Shown: positions 35,756 to 45,951, counted from the first letter of the stretch. The stretch is DNA of 64,000 nt from an uncultured Bacteroidales bacterium (GCA_944323845.1 CALUUA010000002.1:82444-146443); one strand, 5' to 3'. The notes: generated by a model not told the origin, from the sequence alone. Program-made: numbers and translations.

Positions 35756-36400
35756 TTGTCTGAAAAGATAAGACATATCGGTTTCTGTACGGTTGCCCGG
35801 AATTTGTTTCTGGGCACCGTTTTCATTTTATCCGCATGTCACAGAAATGAGCTGGGTAAGGCTGACAAACTCGATCTTGCCGCAACTCCTGTGCAGACCG
35901 TGGACAACATGTTCGTGGTGCAATCCGAGAATGGCGTGCTACAGATGAGGATGGAAGCGGACGTGATGGAGCGTTACCAGAACGACTCCATGTCCTATGA
36001 GCTTTTCCCTGAAGGGATTGCCGTCTTCGGCTACAATGAGGAAGGCCTGCTTGAAACGGAAATAACCGCGGATAACGGAAGGCACGTAAAAATGGAAGAG
36101 GATGACAGCGAGAAATGGGAGGCATACGGAAACGTCGTAGTGAAGAATATAATCAATCAGGAGGTCATGGAAACCGACACCCTGTATTGGGACAGGAAAA
36201 ACGAAAGGATATTCACCGACTGCTATGTCAAGCTGTATTCTCCGGACGGGTATATGCAGGGATATGGTATGGAGTCTGACCAGCGTGCCCGCAATTCCAT
36301 TATTCTCCAGCCTTTTGACAGTTATGGGATAATAGTGCAGGACAGCACTGAAGTCAGGATAGATTCTGTCAATTTTATAGGCCCTTTAATAAAAAAATAA
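35756..36400 (+). CDS. lptC: LPS export periplasmic protein LptC
   Basis: 214 residues. LptC receives LPS from the LptBFG transporter and passes it to LptA. Seen: a short N-terminal hydrophobic segment ending in a lipobox-like ILSAC, then the beta-jellyroll repeats of the LptC/OstA fold (SYELFPEGIAVFGYN, ETEITADNGRHVK, KWEAYGNVVVKN, TDTLYWDRKNERIFTD, GYMQGYGMESD). The only credible start is TTG at 35756, 15 nt after the TPR gene; there is no ATG before the conserved domain. Confidence 0.85.
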   Translation: MSEKIRHIGFCTVARNLFLGTVFILSACHRNELGKADKLDLAATPVQTVDNMFVVQSENGVLQMRMEADVMERYQNDSMSYELFPEGIAVFGYNEEGLLETEITADNGRHVKMEEDDSEKWEAYGNVVVKNIINQEVMETDTLYWDRKNERIFTDCYVKLYSPDGYMQGYGMESDQRARNSIILQPFDSYGIIVQDSTEVRIDSVNFIGPLIKK

Positions 36401-36479
36401 TCAAAGATTCAACTAAAATTGTTATCTTCGCGCTCCATAGTGTTTTGATTGCGGAAACAATTTAAAATTTAATTATAAG

Positions 36480-38576
36480 ATGGCTGTTCTAGAAAAAATC
36501 CGGGTAAAGTTCGGAATACTGATTTCAGTAATTATCGCACTTGCCCTGCTTTCGTTCATCATTGATCCGAATACCATCAGCCAGGTGGCTTCATCTATGT
36601 CGGAGAAGTACCGTGTCGGCAAGATTGATGGTAATTCCGTATCATATCAGGATTTTGATAATGAGTTGAATTATCAGAACCGTATATTCGAATACATGTA
36701 TAGGAGAAATGCCAATACTGATCAGGAAATGGAGTATGTCAGGAACATGGCATGGAAGACTTTCGTCGACAGGTACATGTTCATGCCGGATGCCAGAAAA
36801 GCCGGTATTCATGTAGGAGAGGCTGAACTGGTGAGCCTGACTTCAGGTGATATGGTGTCTCCGCTCATCTCGCAGATTTTCGTGGATGAGACAGGTACTT
36901 TCTCTACAGACATGCTTGATTCCTTCCTGAAGAACATGCAGTACGACCAGTCTGGTCAGGCCAGGATGTTCTGGGACTATCTCCAGCACACCATCACTAC
37001 CGACCAGTATTACATGAAATATAACAGCCTGTTCAGTGCAGGCAATTTCCTCAATCCTCTTATGATGACCGAGGCGATAGCCGACAACAACAATTCCGTG
37101 AATGTCGAGTTTGTAATGCTTCCTTACGGTTATCAGAGAGATACTACGGTAGAGGTGTCGGATGCCGAGATAAAGGCTTATTATAAGGCACACAAGAAAC
37201 TTTACAGGCAGGAGGCAAGCCGTGATATAGAATATGTGGTGTTTGAAGTCAAGCCTTCGCAGACGGATATAGCCGATGCCAACGACAAGGTGGTAAAGGT
37301 GTACGATGAGTTCTCGTCTACAGACAATGTCAAGAATTTCCTCATGAAGAATTCAGACAGCCAGTACAATGACGAGTGGTACAAGAAAGGCGAACTCAGG
37401 AGCGTATCCGCCGATATTGATGATTTCGTATTCGGTTCCAAGACAGGAAAAGGGGATGTTTCCGAGGTCATAACCAAAGACAATACATTCTATGTAGCCA
37501 GAGTAATGGATTCGGCCATGGTGCCTGATTCCGTATTTGTAAAGGGAATCCTGCTTCAGGGAGTCCAGACTGATCTGGCTGACAGTCTTCTGAATGTTCT
37601 CAAGACCGGAAAGGATAATTTCAGCAATGTGGCCGCACAGTTTTCCGCCATGGGTGCTTCGCAGACAGGGGAAGCGGGAGATTATGGCTGGATGACGAAA
37701 AATACTATGTTCCCTGGAATGGAGTCAGTCTTCACTGCACGCCTTAATAATCTGTATATCATAGATACGCAGTACGGCAAGCACATAGTCAAGGTGACTG
37801 ACAGGTCAGAGCCTATGCTCAAGAAAAAAGTGGCGATACTTGAAAAAGAGGCCTTGCCGAGCGGAAATACCATCAACGAGTACTACGTTCAGGCTAACGA
37901 GCTGGCTACCAAGGCAGACGGAAAATATGAAAACCTGAAGAAAGTGGCCGATGAAGAGGGGCTTGCACTCCTTACCAGAAACAATCTCCGTGAGGGAGAG
38001 GAAAGGGTAGGCTCTGTGAATGACAGGACCAAGGAGATTTCAAAATGGGCCTATGAGGCTAAAGAAGGCAAGGTTTCCAATGTACTCAACATAAACAATG
38101 ACTACTATGTGGTGGCTGCCCTGAAGAAAATCCATAAGAAGGGCTACACTCCTGTCAATGAAGTGGCTGCAAGCATCAGCAATATTCTTTATACGCAGAA
38201 GCTCGGTGAGAAGAAGGCTGCTGAAGTGGCTGAAAAGATAGCCGGACTTGATTCCATGCAGGCCATTGCAGATACTTTAGGCACAGCGGTGAGCACGAGG
38301 GACGGCATATCGTTCTCTTCATACATGAATCAGGGACTTGACCCTAAGTTCATCGGAGCCGTGTCTGTGGCTGAAGAAGGTGTCATTTCAGCGCCTCTGG
38401 CAGGAAATATCGGAGTTTACGTCTATAAAGTGACTTCACGTGATTCCGGAACTTCATTCACGGAGGATGATGCGAAGAATCAGGCTGCCCAGATGTCATA
38501 TTATGCTTCCCAGTCACTCCTGCCGGTGATGATGCAGGATGCGGATGTCGAAGATAACAGGGCAAGATTCTTTTAA
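36480..38576 (+). CDS. ppiD: PpiD-like membrane-anchored peptidyl-prolyl isomerase
   Basis: 698 residues. One N-terminal transmembrane helix (about 13-30), a SurA_N-type chaperone region beginning YRVGKIDGNSVSYQDF, and a parvulin domain near residues 345-445 (FSNVAAQFSAMGASQTGEAGDYGW), a known place for rotamase activity, followed by a second weaker parvulin-like segment. Acts as a folding chaperone for exported and outer-membrane proteins at the inner membrane. A TATCTTCG box at 36423-36430 may be its -7 element. Followed by a bidirectional terminator. Confidence 0.92.
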   Translation: MAVLEKIRVKFGILISVIIALALLSFIIDPNTISQVASSMSEKYRVGKIDGNSVSYQDFDNELNYQNRIFEYMYRRNANTDQEMEYVRNMAWKTFVDRYMFMPDARKAGIHVGEAELVSLTSGDMVSPLISQIFVDETGTFSTDMLDSFLKNMQYDQSGQARMFWDYLQHTITTDQYYMKYNSLFSAGNFLNPLMMTEAIADNNNSVNVEFVMLPYGYQRDTTVEVSDAEIKAYYKAHKKLYRQEASRDIEYVVFEVKPSQTDIADANDKVVKVYDEFSSTDNVKNFLMKNSDSQYNDEWYKKGELRSVSADIDDFVFGSKTGKGDVSEVITKDNTFYVARVMDSAMVPDSVFVKGILLQGVQTDLADSLLNVLKTGKDNFSNVAAQFSAMGASQTGEAGDYGWMTKNTMFPGMESVFTARLNNLYIIDTQYGKHIVKVTDRSEPMLKKKVAILEKEALPSGNTINEYYVQANELATKADGKYENLKKVADEEGLALLTRNNLREGEERVGSVNDRTKEISKWAYEAKEGKVSNVLNINNDYYVVAALKKIHKKGYTPVNEVAASISNILYTQKLGEKKAAEVAEKIAGLDSMQAIADTLGTAVSTRDGISFSSYMNQGLDPKFIGAVSVAEEGVISAPLAGNIGVYVYKVTSRDSGTSFTEDDAKNQAAQMSYYASQSLLPVMMQDADVEDNRARFF

Positions 38577-38603
38577 AGGGTGACTCATTCGGAGTTTGCA
38601 ATA

Positions 38604-38639
38604 AAAAAACGGATTCGATTCAGTTCGGATCCGTTTTTT
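38604..38639. terminator. Bidirectional terminator between ppiD and ychF
   Basis: 11-bp stem AAAAAACGGAT / ATCCGTTTTTT. A T-run follows in one direction and an A-run in the other, so it can stop both converging genes. Confidence 0.75.
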
Positions 38640-38684
38640 ATTTCTACAGTCATCGGTCTTGTCCCGGCAATGCCAAAGAACTTT

Positions 38685-39788
38685 TCAGACGTTGAAAAGG
38701 AAGTGCATGATGTCACCGTCCTGGACTACATAGTCTTTTCCTTCTATTCCGAGCTTTCCTGCCGCCCTGCAGGCAGCTTCTGATTTGAGTTCGATGAAAT
38801 CTTCGTATTTTATCACTTCCGCCCGTATAAAGCCTTTCTCGAAGTCGGTATGGATTACTCCTGCGGCTTTCGGAGCCTTGTCACCCTTGTTTATGGTCCA
38901 TGCGCGGCATTCGTCAGGACCGGCAGTGAAGAAAGTCTGGAGGTTCAGCAGAGAGTAGGCACTCTGGATAAGTCTTACTACACCTGATTCCTTCAGACCT
39001 ATTTCATCGAGGAATATCTGTCTCTCCTCATAGCTTTCAAGTTCGGCTATGTCGGATTCCACCTTTGCCGCTATCACAAGAATCTCCGCGTTTTCATCTT
39101 TTACGGCTTCTCTTACCTGATCGACATATTTGTTTCCGGAAACGGCAGAGGCCTCGTCCACGTTGCAGACATACATGACAGGCTTGTCAGTCAGGAGAAA
39201 GAGTTCTCTGGCTAACTGCTGGTCTTCAGGATTGTCCAGCACTACAGTGCGGCAGCTTTTGCCCTTTTCGAGGGCTTCCTTGTATTTGAGAAGTATTTCG
39301 CAAAGCCTCTTCGCATTCTTGTCGCCTCCGGTCTGAGCCTGTTTCTGGACCTTCGCAAGCCTGTTTTCGACGGTTTCAAGATCCTTCAGCTGAAGTTCCA
39401 GATCTATTACTTCCTTGTCGCGGACAGGATTTACCGAACCGTCTACATGTACTATATTCGGATCATCGAAGCATCTCAGGACATGAAGAATGGCATCAGT
39501 TTCCCTGATGTTTGCCAGAAACTGGTTTCCCAGTCCTTCGCCTTTGCTTGCGCCTTTTACCAATCCGGCTATATCCACTATTTCCACAGTCGCAGGGACT
39601 ACGCGTTTCGGCTTGCATATCTTTTCCAGTTCTTCAAGCCTTTTGTCAGGCACTATGGTGGAACCTATGTTCGGTTCAATCGTGCAGAACGGAAAATTCG
39701 CGCTCTGGGCCTTTCCGGAGCTTATGCAGTTGAACAATGTCGATTTGCCGACATTCGGCAGACCTACTATGCCGCATTTCAATGACAT
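38685..39788 (-). CDS. ychF: Redox-regulated ATPase/GTPase YchF
   Basis: 367 residues from ATG 39788 (MSLKCGIVGLPNVGKST), the family start; the frame is open 30 nt further. Obg-family P-loop protein that prefers ATP and binds the ribosome. Seen: G1 GLPNVGKST at 8-16, G3 DIAGLVKGASKGEGLG, the NVDE G4 variant typical of YchF instead of NKxD, and the C-terminal TGS domain (GFIRAEVIKYEDF to GDIMHFLFNV). Confidence 0.96.
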   Translation of the reverse strand: MSLKCGIVGLPNVGKSTLFNCISSGKAQSANFPFCTIEPNIGSTIVPDKRLEELEKICKPKRVVPATVEIVDIAGLVKGASKGEGLGNQFLANIRETDAILHVLRCFDDPNIVHVDGSVNPVRDKEVIDLELQLKDLETVENRLAKVQKQAQTGGDKNAKRLCEILLKYKEALEKGKSCRTVVLDNPEDQQLARELFLLTDKPVMYVCNVDEASAVSGNKYVDQVREAVKDENAEILVIAAKVESDIAELESYEERQIFLDEIGLKESGVVRLIQSAYSLLNLQTFFTAGPDECRAWTINKGDKAPKAAGVIHTDFEKGFIRAEVIKYEDFIELKSEAACRAAGKLGIEGKDYVVQDGDIMHFLFNV

Positions 39789-39944
39789 GATATATCCATT
39801 TTTTAAGATGAGCGGCAAATTTACGGTTTTTTATGCATATTTTGCTTTTTCCATATGATTTTGTACCGGTGTTTTTCTTTTTCTGACGCTTTACAGTGAA
39901 TAGTTTCCGCATATTTGCACAGGTATCATACAAGAGTGAAGAGT

Positions 39945-40925
39945 ATGTGGAGGATTCTGATACTGGCGATATTGATGTGTACGGTTTCGTATGCGGGCGT
40001 TTCTGCCGTGACTGAAACGGAAATGCTGGCGGCGTTCTGGAATCTGGAGAATTTCTTCGACTGGACTGATGGGGGGAACGGCGTTTCGGACATGGAATTC
40101 AGTGCCGGAGGAAACAGGCATTGGACGGAGTCCAGATTCTGGAGAAAATGTCATGGAGTGGCCAAGACTATCATGTGGATGGCTGACAGATATGGCAGGG
40201 TTCCGGATGTGGTGGGGGTGGCGGAAGTGGAGAATAGGGGAGTGATGCAGGCTGTCATACGCGGGACGCTTCTGAAAAAATATGATTATGTACAGGTTCA
40301 TGCGGAGTCTCCTGATACCAGAGGCATAGATGTGGCCCTTATATACAGGAAAGACATGTTCCGTCATGTGGGAGGCAGAAGCATTTCCGTGACAAGAGAT
40401 ATGGACGGAAATGCAATGAAGACCAGGGATATACTGCACGTATGTCTCGAAAAGGAAGACGGGAGAAGATATCATTTTCTGGTGAATCACCATCCGTCAA
40501 AATACGGCGGGGAAAACGAGACTTCCGGGCGTAGGATGGCGGCGATGCAGGTGATGGTATCTGTCTGTGATTCCCTTCTCGCGGCAGGGGAGCCGGATAT
40601 AATCTGCATGGGTGATTTCAATGACTCTCCTGACGGACAGGCTTTCGGTCTTGTTTCCGGAAAGCTGGAGAACAAGGCCCTTCCGCTTTACCGTTCGGGA
40701 AGGGGCACTGTCAGGTATTCGGGGAAATGGGATCTGATAGACATGTTCATGACAGGTGGGGAAGTGACTGGAAGGTCGGTGATGGATATATGTTTCCCTG
40801 ATTTTCTGGGTGTGAAGGATAATGCGCATTCGGGCATGAAACCCTTAAGGACGTATGTCGGCCCTGTGTATGCCGGAGGAATCAGCGACCATCTTCCTAT
40901 AGTGCTTATCGTCAAAAAGCCTTGA
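39945..40925 (+). CDS. Secreted endonuclease/exonuclease/phosphatase family protein
   Basis: 326 residues from ATG 39945 with a signal peptide (MWRILILAILMCTVSYAG). An upstream in-frame TTG at 39915 sits inside an ATATTTG promoter-like box and is not a start. Seen: FWNLENFFDW, VVGVAEVENRGV with the metal glutamate, NHHPSKYGG, GDFNDSPDGQ and ISDHLPIVL, so the EEP metal and catalytic residues are intact. This subfamily (with NLENFFD and WRSR-type spacing) is widespread in Bacteroidota and often called endonuclease, but no substrate is established here. Confidence 0.88.
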   Translation: MWRILILAILMCTVSYAGVSAVTETEMLAAFWNLENFFDWTDGGNGVSDMEFSAGGNRHWTESRFWRKCHGVAKTIMWMADRYGRVPDVVGVAEVENRGVMQAVIRGTLLKKYDYVQVHAESPDTRGIDVALIYRKDMFRHVGGRSISVTRDMDGNAMKTRDILHVCLEKEDGRRYHFLVNHHPSKYGGENETSGRRMAAMQVMVSVCDSLLAAGEPDIICMGDFNDSPDGQAFGLVSGKLENKALPLYRSGRGTVRYSGKWDLIDMFMTGGEVTGRSVMDICFPDFLGVKDNAHSGMKPLRTYVGPVYAGGISDHLPIVLIVKKP

Positions 40926-40991
40926 ATTATTGATATTATTTCCTAAATTTGAAGAATGTATGAATACTTTTTAAATTAATCAAACCACATC

Positions 40992-42137
40992 ATGAAATCA
41001 AGAATAGCGGAAAAATTCAAGACTCTTTTCGGGGAGGACGGAGAATTTTTTGCCTCGGCGGGCAGGATCAATCTTATAGGCGAACATACCGACTATAATG
41101 GCGGATATGTCTTTCCGGGTGCAGTAGACAAGGGTATCATGGCTGAAATCAAACTCAACGGTACGGATAAGGTATGCGTATTCGCTCTCGATCTGGACGA
41201 ATATGTGGAGTTCGGACTGAATGAGGAGGATGCTCCGGAGCAGAGCTGGGCAAGGTATGTCTTCGGCGTATGCCGCGAGACCATAAAGAGGGGCGGCAAG
41301 ATAGCCGGGTTCAATGCCGTTTTTGCCGGCGATGTCCCTCTCGGAGCAGGCATGTCTTCTTCAGCTGCTCTTGAAAGTACATTCGCTTTCGCCTTGAACT
41401 ATCTTTTCGACTGTCATATAGACAAATTCGAACTGGCGCGTATAGGCCAGTCTACGGAACACAATTATTGCGGCGTGAAATGCGGAATCATGGATCAGTT
41501 CGCTTCTATATTCGGCAAGGCCGGCAATCTCATGAGGCTTGACTGCAAGACCATGGAATACAAATATTATCCTTTCCATCCGGAGGGATACAGACTTGTC
41601 CTGCTGGATTCCGTTGTGAAGCATGAACTTGCTTCTTCCGCATATAACAAGAGGCGCGAATCATGCGAGAGGGCTGCCGCCGCCATCAGGAAGAATCATC
41701 CGGAAGTGGAGTTCCTGCGCGATGCCGGAATGGAGTGGCTCGAAGAAGTGAAGGCTGAAATTTCCGAAGAGGATTATATGCGCGCCGAATATGTCATAGA
41801 CGAAGTACAGAGGGTTCTCGATGTCTGCGATGCTCTGGAAAAGGATGATTACGAGACTGTCGGCAAGAAGATGTACGAGACTCATCACGGAATGAGCAAA
41901 CTTTACGAGGTCAGCTGCGAAGAGCTCGACTACCTGAATGACATTGCGAAAGAATGCGGTGTCACCGGATCCAGAGTCATGGGCGGAGGCTTCGGAGGAT
42001 GTACCATCAATCTGGTGAAAGACGGTCTTTATGATTCTTTCATAGCAAAGGCGAAGTCGGCGTTTTCAGCCAAATTCGGCCATGAGCCTAAAGTTTATGA
42101 TGTGGTTATCAGTGATGGCGCACGGAAATTGCAGTAA
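40992..42137 (+). CDS. galK: Galactokinase
   Basis: 381 residues; phosphorylates galactose at C1 in the Leloir pathway. Signature GRINLIGEHTDYNGGYVFP at about residues 23-41, the GHMP ATP loop GAGMSSSAALE near residue 118 and the C-terminal RVMGGGFGG. It pairs functionally with galM at 51916-52968 and would feed on galactose released by the GH110 enzymes at the right end. Followed by a strong terminator. Confidence 0.97.
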   Translation: MKSRIAEKFKTLFGEDGEFFASAGRINLIGEHTDYNGGYVFPGAVDKGIMAEIKLNGTDKVCVFALDLDEYVEFGLNEEDAPEQSWARYVFGVCRETIKRGGKIAGFNAVFAGDVPLGAGMSSSAALESTFAFALNYLFDCHIDKFELARIGQSTEHNYCGVKCGIMDQFASIFGKAGNLMRLDCKTMEYKYYPFHPEGYRLVLLDSVVKHELASSAYNKRRESCERAAAAIRKNHPEVEFLRDAGMEWLEEVKAEISEEDYMRAEYVIDEVQRVLDVCDALEKDDYETVGKKMYETHHGMSKLYEVSCEELDYLNDIAKECGVTGSRVMGGGFGGCTINLVKDGLYDSFIAKAKSAFSAKFGHEPKVYDVVISDGARKLQ

Positions 42138-42191
42138 CATGCTTTCCGTGCAGTGATGCACATTCACAACACACATTTTCACACACATTCT

Positions 42192-42227
42192 GTCGCGGCT
42201 GGTTTCTGTGGTCAGCCGCGACTTTTT
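42192..42227. terminator. Terminator between galK and the CpXC gene
   Basis: Perfect 10-bp GC-rich stem GTCGCGGCTG / CAGCCGCGAC followed by five T. Overlaps the end of the converging CpXC gene. Confidence 0.8.
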
Positions 42228-42882
42228 ATTTCATGATGGACAGTATCCAGTCCTGATCGATGACAGGAAATGAATCCTTGGGGATGATGTCCGGGTTCCT
42301 GCCGATGATGCCTATAGAGTCCTCATAGACATTGTATCCTATGTTCAGGCTCATCATCCGGCCTTCCGAAGGGTAGACGAAGACCAGAAACCTGATTCCG
42401 TCCTTTTCTTCCAGATGATGGAAATGGTATGAGCCGGAGGCAGTTCCTGAAGGCATGTTCCTGTTTCCTGACAAGATTTCCATCCTGGTGACATATTTGC
42501 ACATTTCTACTGCCATATCGTCAAGTCCTGCATTGAAAATCAGGATTTTCTCTATCAGCGAGCCGGTATCCCTGACCATCCTCAGCCTGTATCCTCCCAT
42601 GGCTTTAGTGTGGTTTGAGATAGCCTGCATCTGAGCCTGCGGCAACTCTCCTGACGGCATAAGCCAGATCATTGTTTTCTGTCCCGGATTGTGGTACAGG
42701 GTTTCATATCTGGCCAGATTTGCCTGATGGCAGTGCGGGCATTCCCAGATGAACAGGGAACCGTTCCTGAGCCTTTCTTCCAGTTCAGGGTTTTCCGAAA
42801 CGTTAATGCTCCTGTATATCGTGATTTCCGACTGTTTTCCGCATTTGCTGCAGGATGCCAGTGCTTTAGCTGTAATCGACAT
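42226..42882 (-). CDS. CpXC domain protein
   Basis: 218 residues. N-terminal zinc-ribbon-like pairs: SCSKCGKQ near residue 12 and WECPHCHQAN near residue 48, the layout of the CpXC family (unknown function). The remainder has alternating short strands (GYRLRMVRDTGSLIEKILIF, GIRFLVFVYPSEGRM) and no signal peptide, so it is probably cytosolic. No operon partner. Confidence 0.85.
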   Translation of the reverse strand: MSITAKALASCSKCGKQSEITIYRSINVSENPELEERLRNGSLFIWECPHCHQANLARYETLYHNPGQKTMIWLMPSGELPQAQMQAISNHTKAMGGYRLRMVRDTGSLIEKILIFNAGLDDMAVEMCKYVTRMEILSGNRNMPSGTASGSYHFHHLEEKDGIRFLVFVYPSEGRMMSLNIGYNVYEDSIGIIGRNPDIIPKDSFPVIDQDWILSIMK

Positions 42883-42962
42883 ATGTGCGGTTTTATGTTT
42901 GAGACTGCAAATCTAACAAGTGCTGTCAATTTTTCAAAAATGTTTTATCCGTCATCCTGCGT

Positions 42963-45929
42963 TTAAAGGTTTATCTTGATGACCGGCTGTATAGTGTGCC
43001 GCAGCGCAGGTGTTCCGCTTTCTCCCATAATGGCGGAAAGGGTTCCGAAATTGTATGAATAATCTATGCCTATTTCCATAGGGAAGGCCAGCAGGAGACG
43101 GCCCAGCCCGAATGTAAGCGAAGCTCCGGCGGAGAAGAGATGAAGTCGCGGACTGGCGGAATAGCCATAGTCGAAATGCGGAGTGATGATCATCCTGTTC
43201 AGGTATATCAGAGGGGTGATGTTCACGTCCCCGAGATATACCGGTATGGCATAATCGAAAGTGAGCAGGGATGCAAATGACGGATTGGACAGTACGCGGG
43301 GTATGCTGCCGGCCAGTCCGCGCGGCAATATCTCTGCCGGAGGATTATATATTCCTTCATTCAGCGTGGCATGCATGGTCAGGGATATTTTTCCTCCCTG
43401 TCCTGACCAGATACCCGGAACATATCCGTAGGTATGCATGTACCATGAGTCTCCGAGCTTTATGACACTTTCTTCAGGAGACCCTGCGTATGCCATTCCG
43501 ATACCTGTTTCCACTCCGATGCCGTATCTCGGGAAAATTTCCGCCGCAGCCTTGTCTTTAAGCAGCCAGAAACTTCCGGATATGGTGTTTCTGTTGTTGT
43601 GCTGGCCGTCAAACCGGCTGTTGTCGATTTCCCATATTATTTCAGGCTTGAAATTCCATGTCATTCCTCCGACATGTCTGGACAACGGAAGAGAAATCCC
43701 GACGCTGCAGGCGAAAGAGACGGCTTCGCTTCTGTCCCTGATGATACTTCCGTCCTCGGCAAGATCATAATTCCACTGCAGCCTGTCATTGATATACATG
43801 GAATATTCTATGACAGGATACCATCCGGCGTAAGTAAAGCTGAGATGTCCGCCATGCTTCCATCCTGAACCGTCAGGATCAGGCCTCCAGCTGTAGCCTG
43901 CACTGCCGTAGGCCGTTCCGAGAGTATTCTGGGAAAGGACAGTGGCTCCAAGTGTCAGGAAGTCATACAGGGATTCTCCGCTGAAATCTTCGAGATTCTT
44001 GAAATTGCAATACACTGGCGTCCAGGAGTGCAGACGGAAAAGGTTGGCTCCCTTGCGGTATCTGGAAGGTTCTGAAATATCCGTCTCTACCGGGGCCACG
44101 CCTTCTGAAGCCTCGTTTTCCTGTTTTATCAGCTTTTCCGCCACAGGCGATTCAGACAGACTGTCAAGACAGGTGACTGTCCGGAACAGGTCATCGGATC
44201 CGGACACGTAAATGTCATATCCCAAGTAATCGAGCCTGCTGTAATATAGTTTTTCACCTCGTCTGTCGAAAACGAAATCCTTCGCCCCGTATTTGGTTGA
44301 CGTAAGTTTTATCACATTGTTTCCCTCTTCTGAAGGGCATAGCTGGTAAAGGTCGAATACACCTGATGCATCGCATGAAAATACCAGTTCGGATCCGCGG
44401 CTGCCGAGATTCCTTATCGTACAGCCGACAGGTCCCAGCACCGGTATCCATTCCAATTTGCCGTCATTGCTGTCGTACTCCGCCAGAAATATCCAGTTGC
44501 CGTCATCCGAAATGCCGGAAGCGTAGATTTTATCTCCGCACCAGGCGCATTCGCTGAACAGGATTCCGTCTCCTGAAGCCGGAAGGATGTCCAGACCGGA
44601 ACCTGATTCTGCATCCAGTATTATGACGGAAGTCCTGTCAGGTTCAGGTCCGTAAATCGCGGCTATTTTGGTGCCGTCAGGAGACAGGCAGGGATTGAAT
44701 ACATTGACCGTTGAGGTCAATGACTTTGTTTTTCCTGTCACGGCATCATAGTATCTGAGTACGTTCACCTGTTTCTGCTGCCATCTCCAGTCGTTCACAA
44801 GTTCACTCCAATATAGCCTTTGCAGAGGCTCTGACCATGCGAGCCGGCTGCTCATGTCCGAAAATGAGGAAATTTTCCTTTCCTCATTGCCGGAGGCGGA
44901 TATCTTTATCAGGAAAGAACTCTGGTCCAATGATTCCCGCACGGAAAACACTGATCCGTCATCGAGTACGGCGGAGGATGAATAGTCGGCATATTTTCCG
45001 GACGGGGAAGTCCTGAATCTGCCGGCTTCGGTAAACGGCGCCCTTGCGGCTACTTCCATGGAGTAGATTTCCCGGTGATAGTCTATGATTTTCCTGAATA
45101 CGGCAGTATTGAGGCTTTCTCCGGTCACCTTCCGGCAGATGTGAGAGCCGACGAAGAAATCATACGGGCGTCTGGCTATATGGGTAAGGTAGTCCCCGAT
45201 ATAGTCGGGAGCATCGTACATCGTCCGCAGTCCGCTCAATACCAGATTTCCGAATGCATCGAGTCCGGGAGTATATTTTTCAGGCGAGCCCAGAGCCCAT
45301 CTGTCCCATTTGTATCCCCGGACGTCCCCGGCATCGAAGGCTGCCATATAGTAGTTCATGAAATCCCCGTACCGTCCGTATCCGCCTCTGACGATGGCAG
45401 TGGAAGCTACGGCTGCATCTCCTTCCAGTATCCATACATCAGGATAAAGGAGGGTAATGGCATATGGGAACAGTTCGCCGAAGAACCATGTGAAAGGTTT
45501 CAGCACATAAGAACTTCCGAACTGAAGATGTGCAGCCCGTCTGGACATGTTGACCGTCGCCATTTCGGAAACAGGACACGAGAACTTGTAATATCCTTGA
45601 GGCAGGACCGGCATGTCTATCCTCGACGGGAGCTGGGACAGGGCATAGGAAGCGGATGCATTTGCAGGGTGAAGGACTACCGGCACCTTCGCGGGTACAA
45701 AGCCGGAGGTCTTCGATACGGGAAGTCTGTACCTCTCGTATGCACGGGCATATCTTATGGCCAGACTGTCATAACCTTCAGGATATATGAATTTGTACCC
45801 TGCCGTATGTATCTGATTCCATTTTATCCTTGCAGGATCCTGTCCTGACGGGAAAAGCTGCGCACGGCTTTCTGCAGACAACAGTGCAGACAAGGTCAGA
45901 ACCAAGGCGAAAATTTTCAGTTTCATCAT
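42963..45929 (-). CDS. Surface propeller-barrel protein with degenerate protease domain
   Basis: 988 residues with a signal peptide (cleavage near SRAQ). Paralogue of the upstream gene: N-terminal peptidase-MA-like domain, a TolB/WD40-like beta-propeller (repeats such as LSPDGTKIAAIYGPEPDRT and DFVFDRRGEKLYYSRLD), and a C-terminal barrel (roughly 650-988) ending in Leu. At the place of the metalloprotease motif it reads NMSRR (near 127-131) instead of HESRH, so His, Glu and His are all replaced, although the EGDA glutamate downstream is kept. Catalytically dead by inspection. It begins 22 nt after the partner gene, so the two are probably one transcript. Confidence 0.85.
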   Translation of the reverse strand: MMKLKIFALVLTLSALLSAESRAQLFPSGQDPARIKWNQIHTAGYKFIYPEGYDSLAIRYARAYERYRLPVSKTSGFVPAKVPVVLHPANASASYALSQLPSRIDMPVLPQGYYKFSCPVSEMATVNMSRRAAHLQFGSSYVLKPFTWFFGELFPYAITLLYPDVWILEGDAAVASTAIVRGGYGRYGDFMNYYMAAFDAGDVRGYKWDRWALGSPEKYTPGLDAFGNLVLSGLRTMYDAPDYIGDYLTHIARRPYDFFVGSHICRKVTGESLNTAVFRKIIDYHREIYSMEVAARAPFTEAGRFRTSPSGKYADYSSSAVLDDGSVFSVRESLDQSSFLIKISASGNEERKISSFSDMSSRLAWSEPLQRLYWSELVNDWRWQQKQVNVLRYYDAVTGKTKSLTSTVNVFNPCLSPDGTKIAAIYGPEPDRTSVIILDAESGSGLDILPASGDGILFSECAWCGDKIYASGISDDGNWIFLAEYDSNDGKLEWIPVLGPVGCTIRNLGSRGSELVFSCDASGVFDLYQLCPSEEGNNVIKLTSTKYGAKDFVFDRRGEKLYYSRLDYLGYDIYVSGSDDLFRTVTCLDSLSESPVAEKLIKQENEASEGVAPVETDISEPSRYRKGANLFRLHSWTPVYCNFKNLEDFSGESLYDFLTLGATVLSQNTLGTAYGSAGYSWRPDPDGSGWKHGGHLSFTYAGWYPVIEYSMYINDRLQWNYDLAEDGSIIRDRSEAVSFACSVGISLPLSRHVGGMTWNFKPEIIWEIDNSRFDGQHNNRNTISGSFWLLKDKAAAEIFPRYGIGVETGIGMAYAGSPEESVIKLGDSWYMHTYGYVPGIWSGQGGKISLTMHATLNEGIYNPPAEILPRGLAGSIPRVLSNPSFASLLTFDYAIPVYLGDVNITPLIYLNRMIITPHFDYGYSASPRLHLFSAGASLTFGLGRLLLAFPMEIGIDYSYNFGTLSAIMGESGTPALRHTIQPVIKINL

Positions 45930-45951
45930 AGTACGGTCTTTTGTCCGGGTT

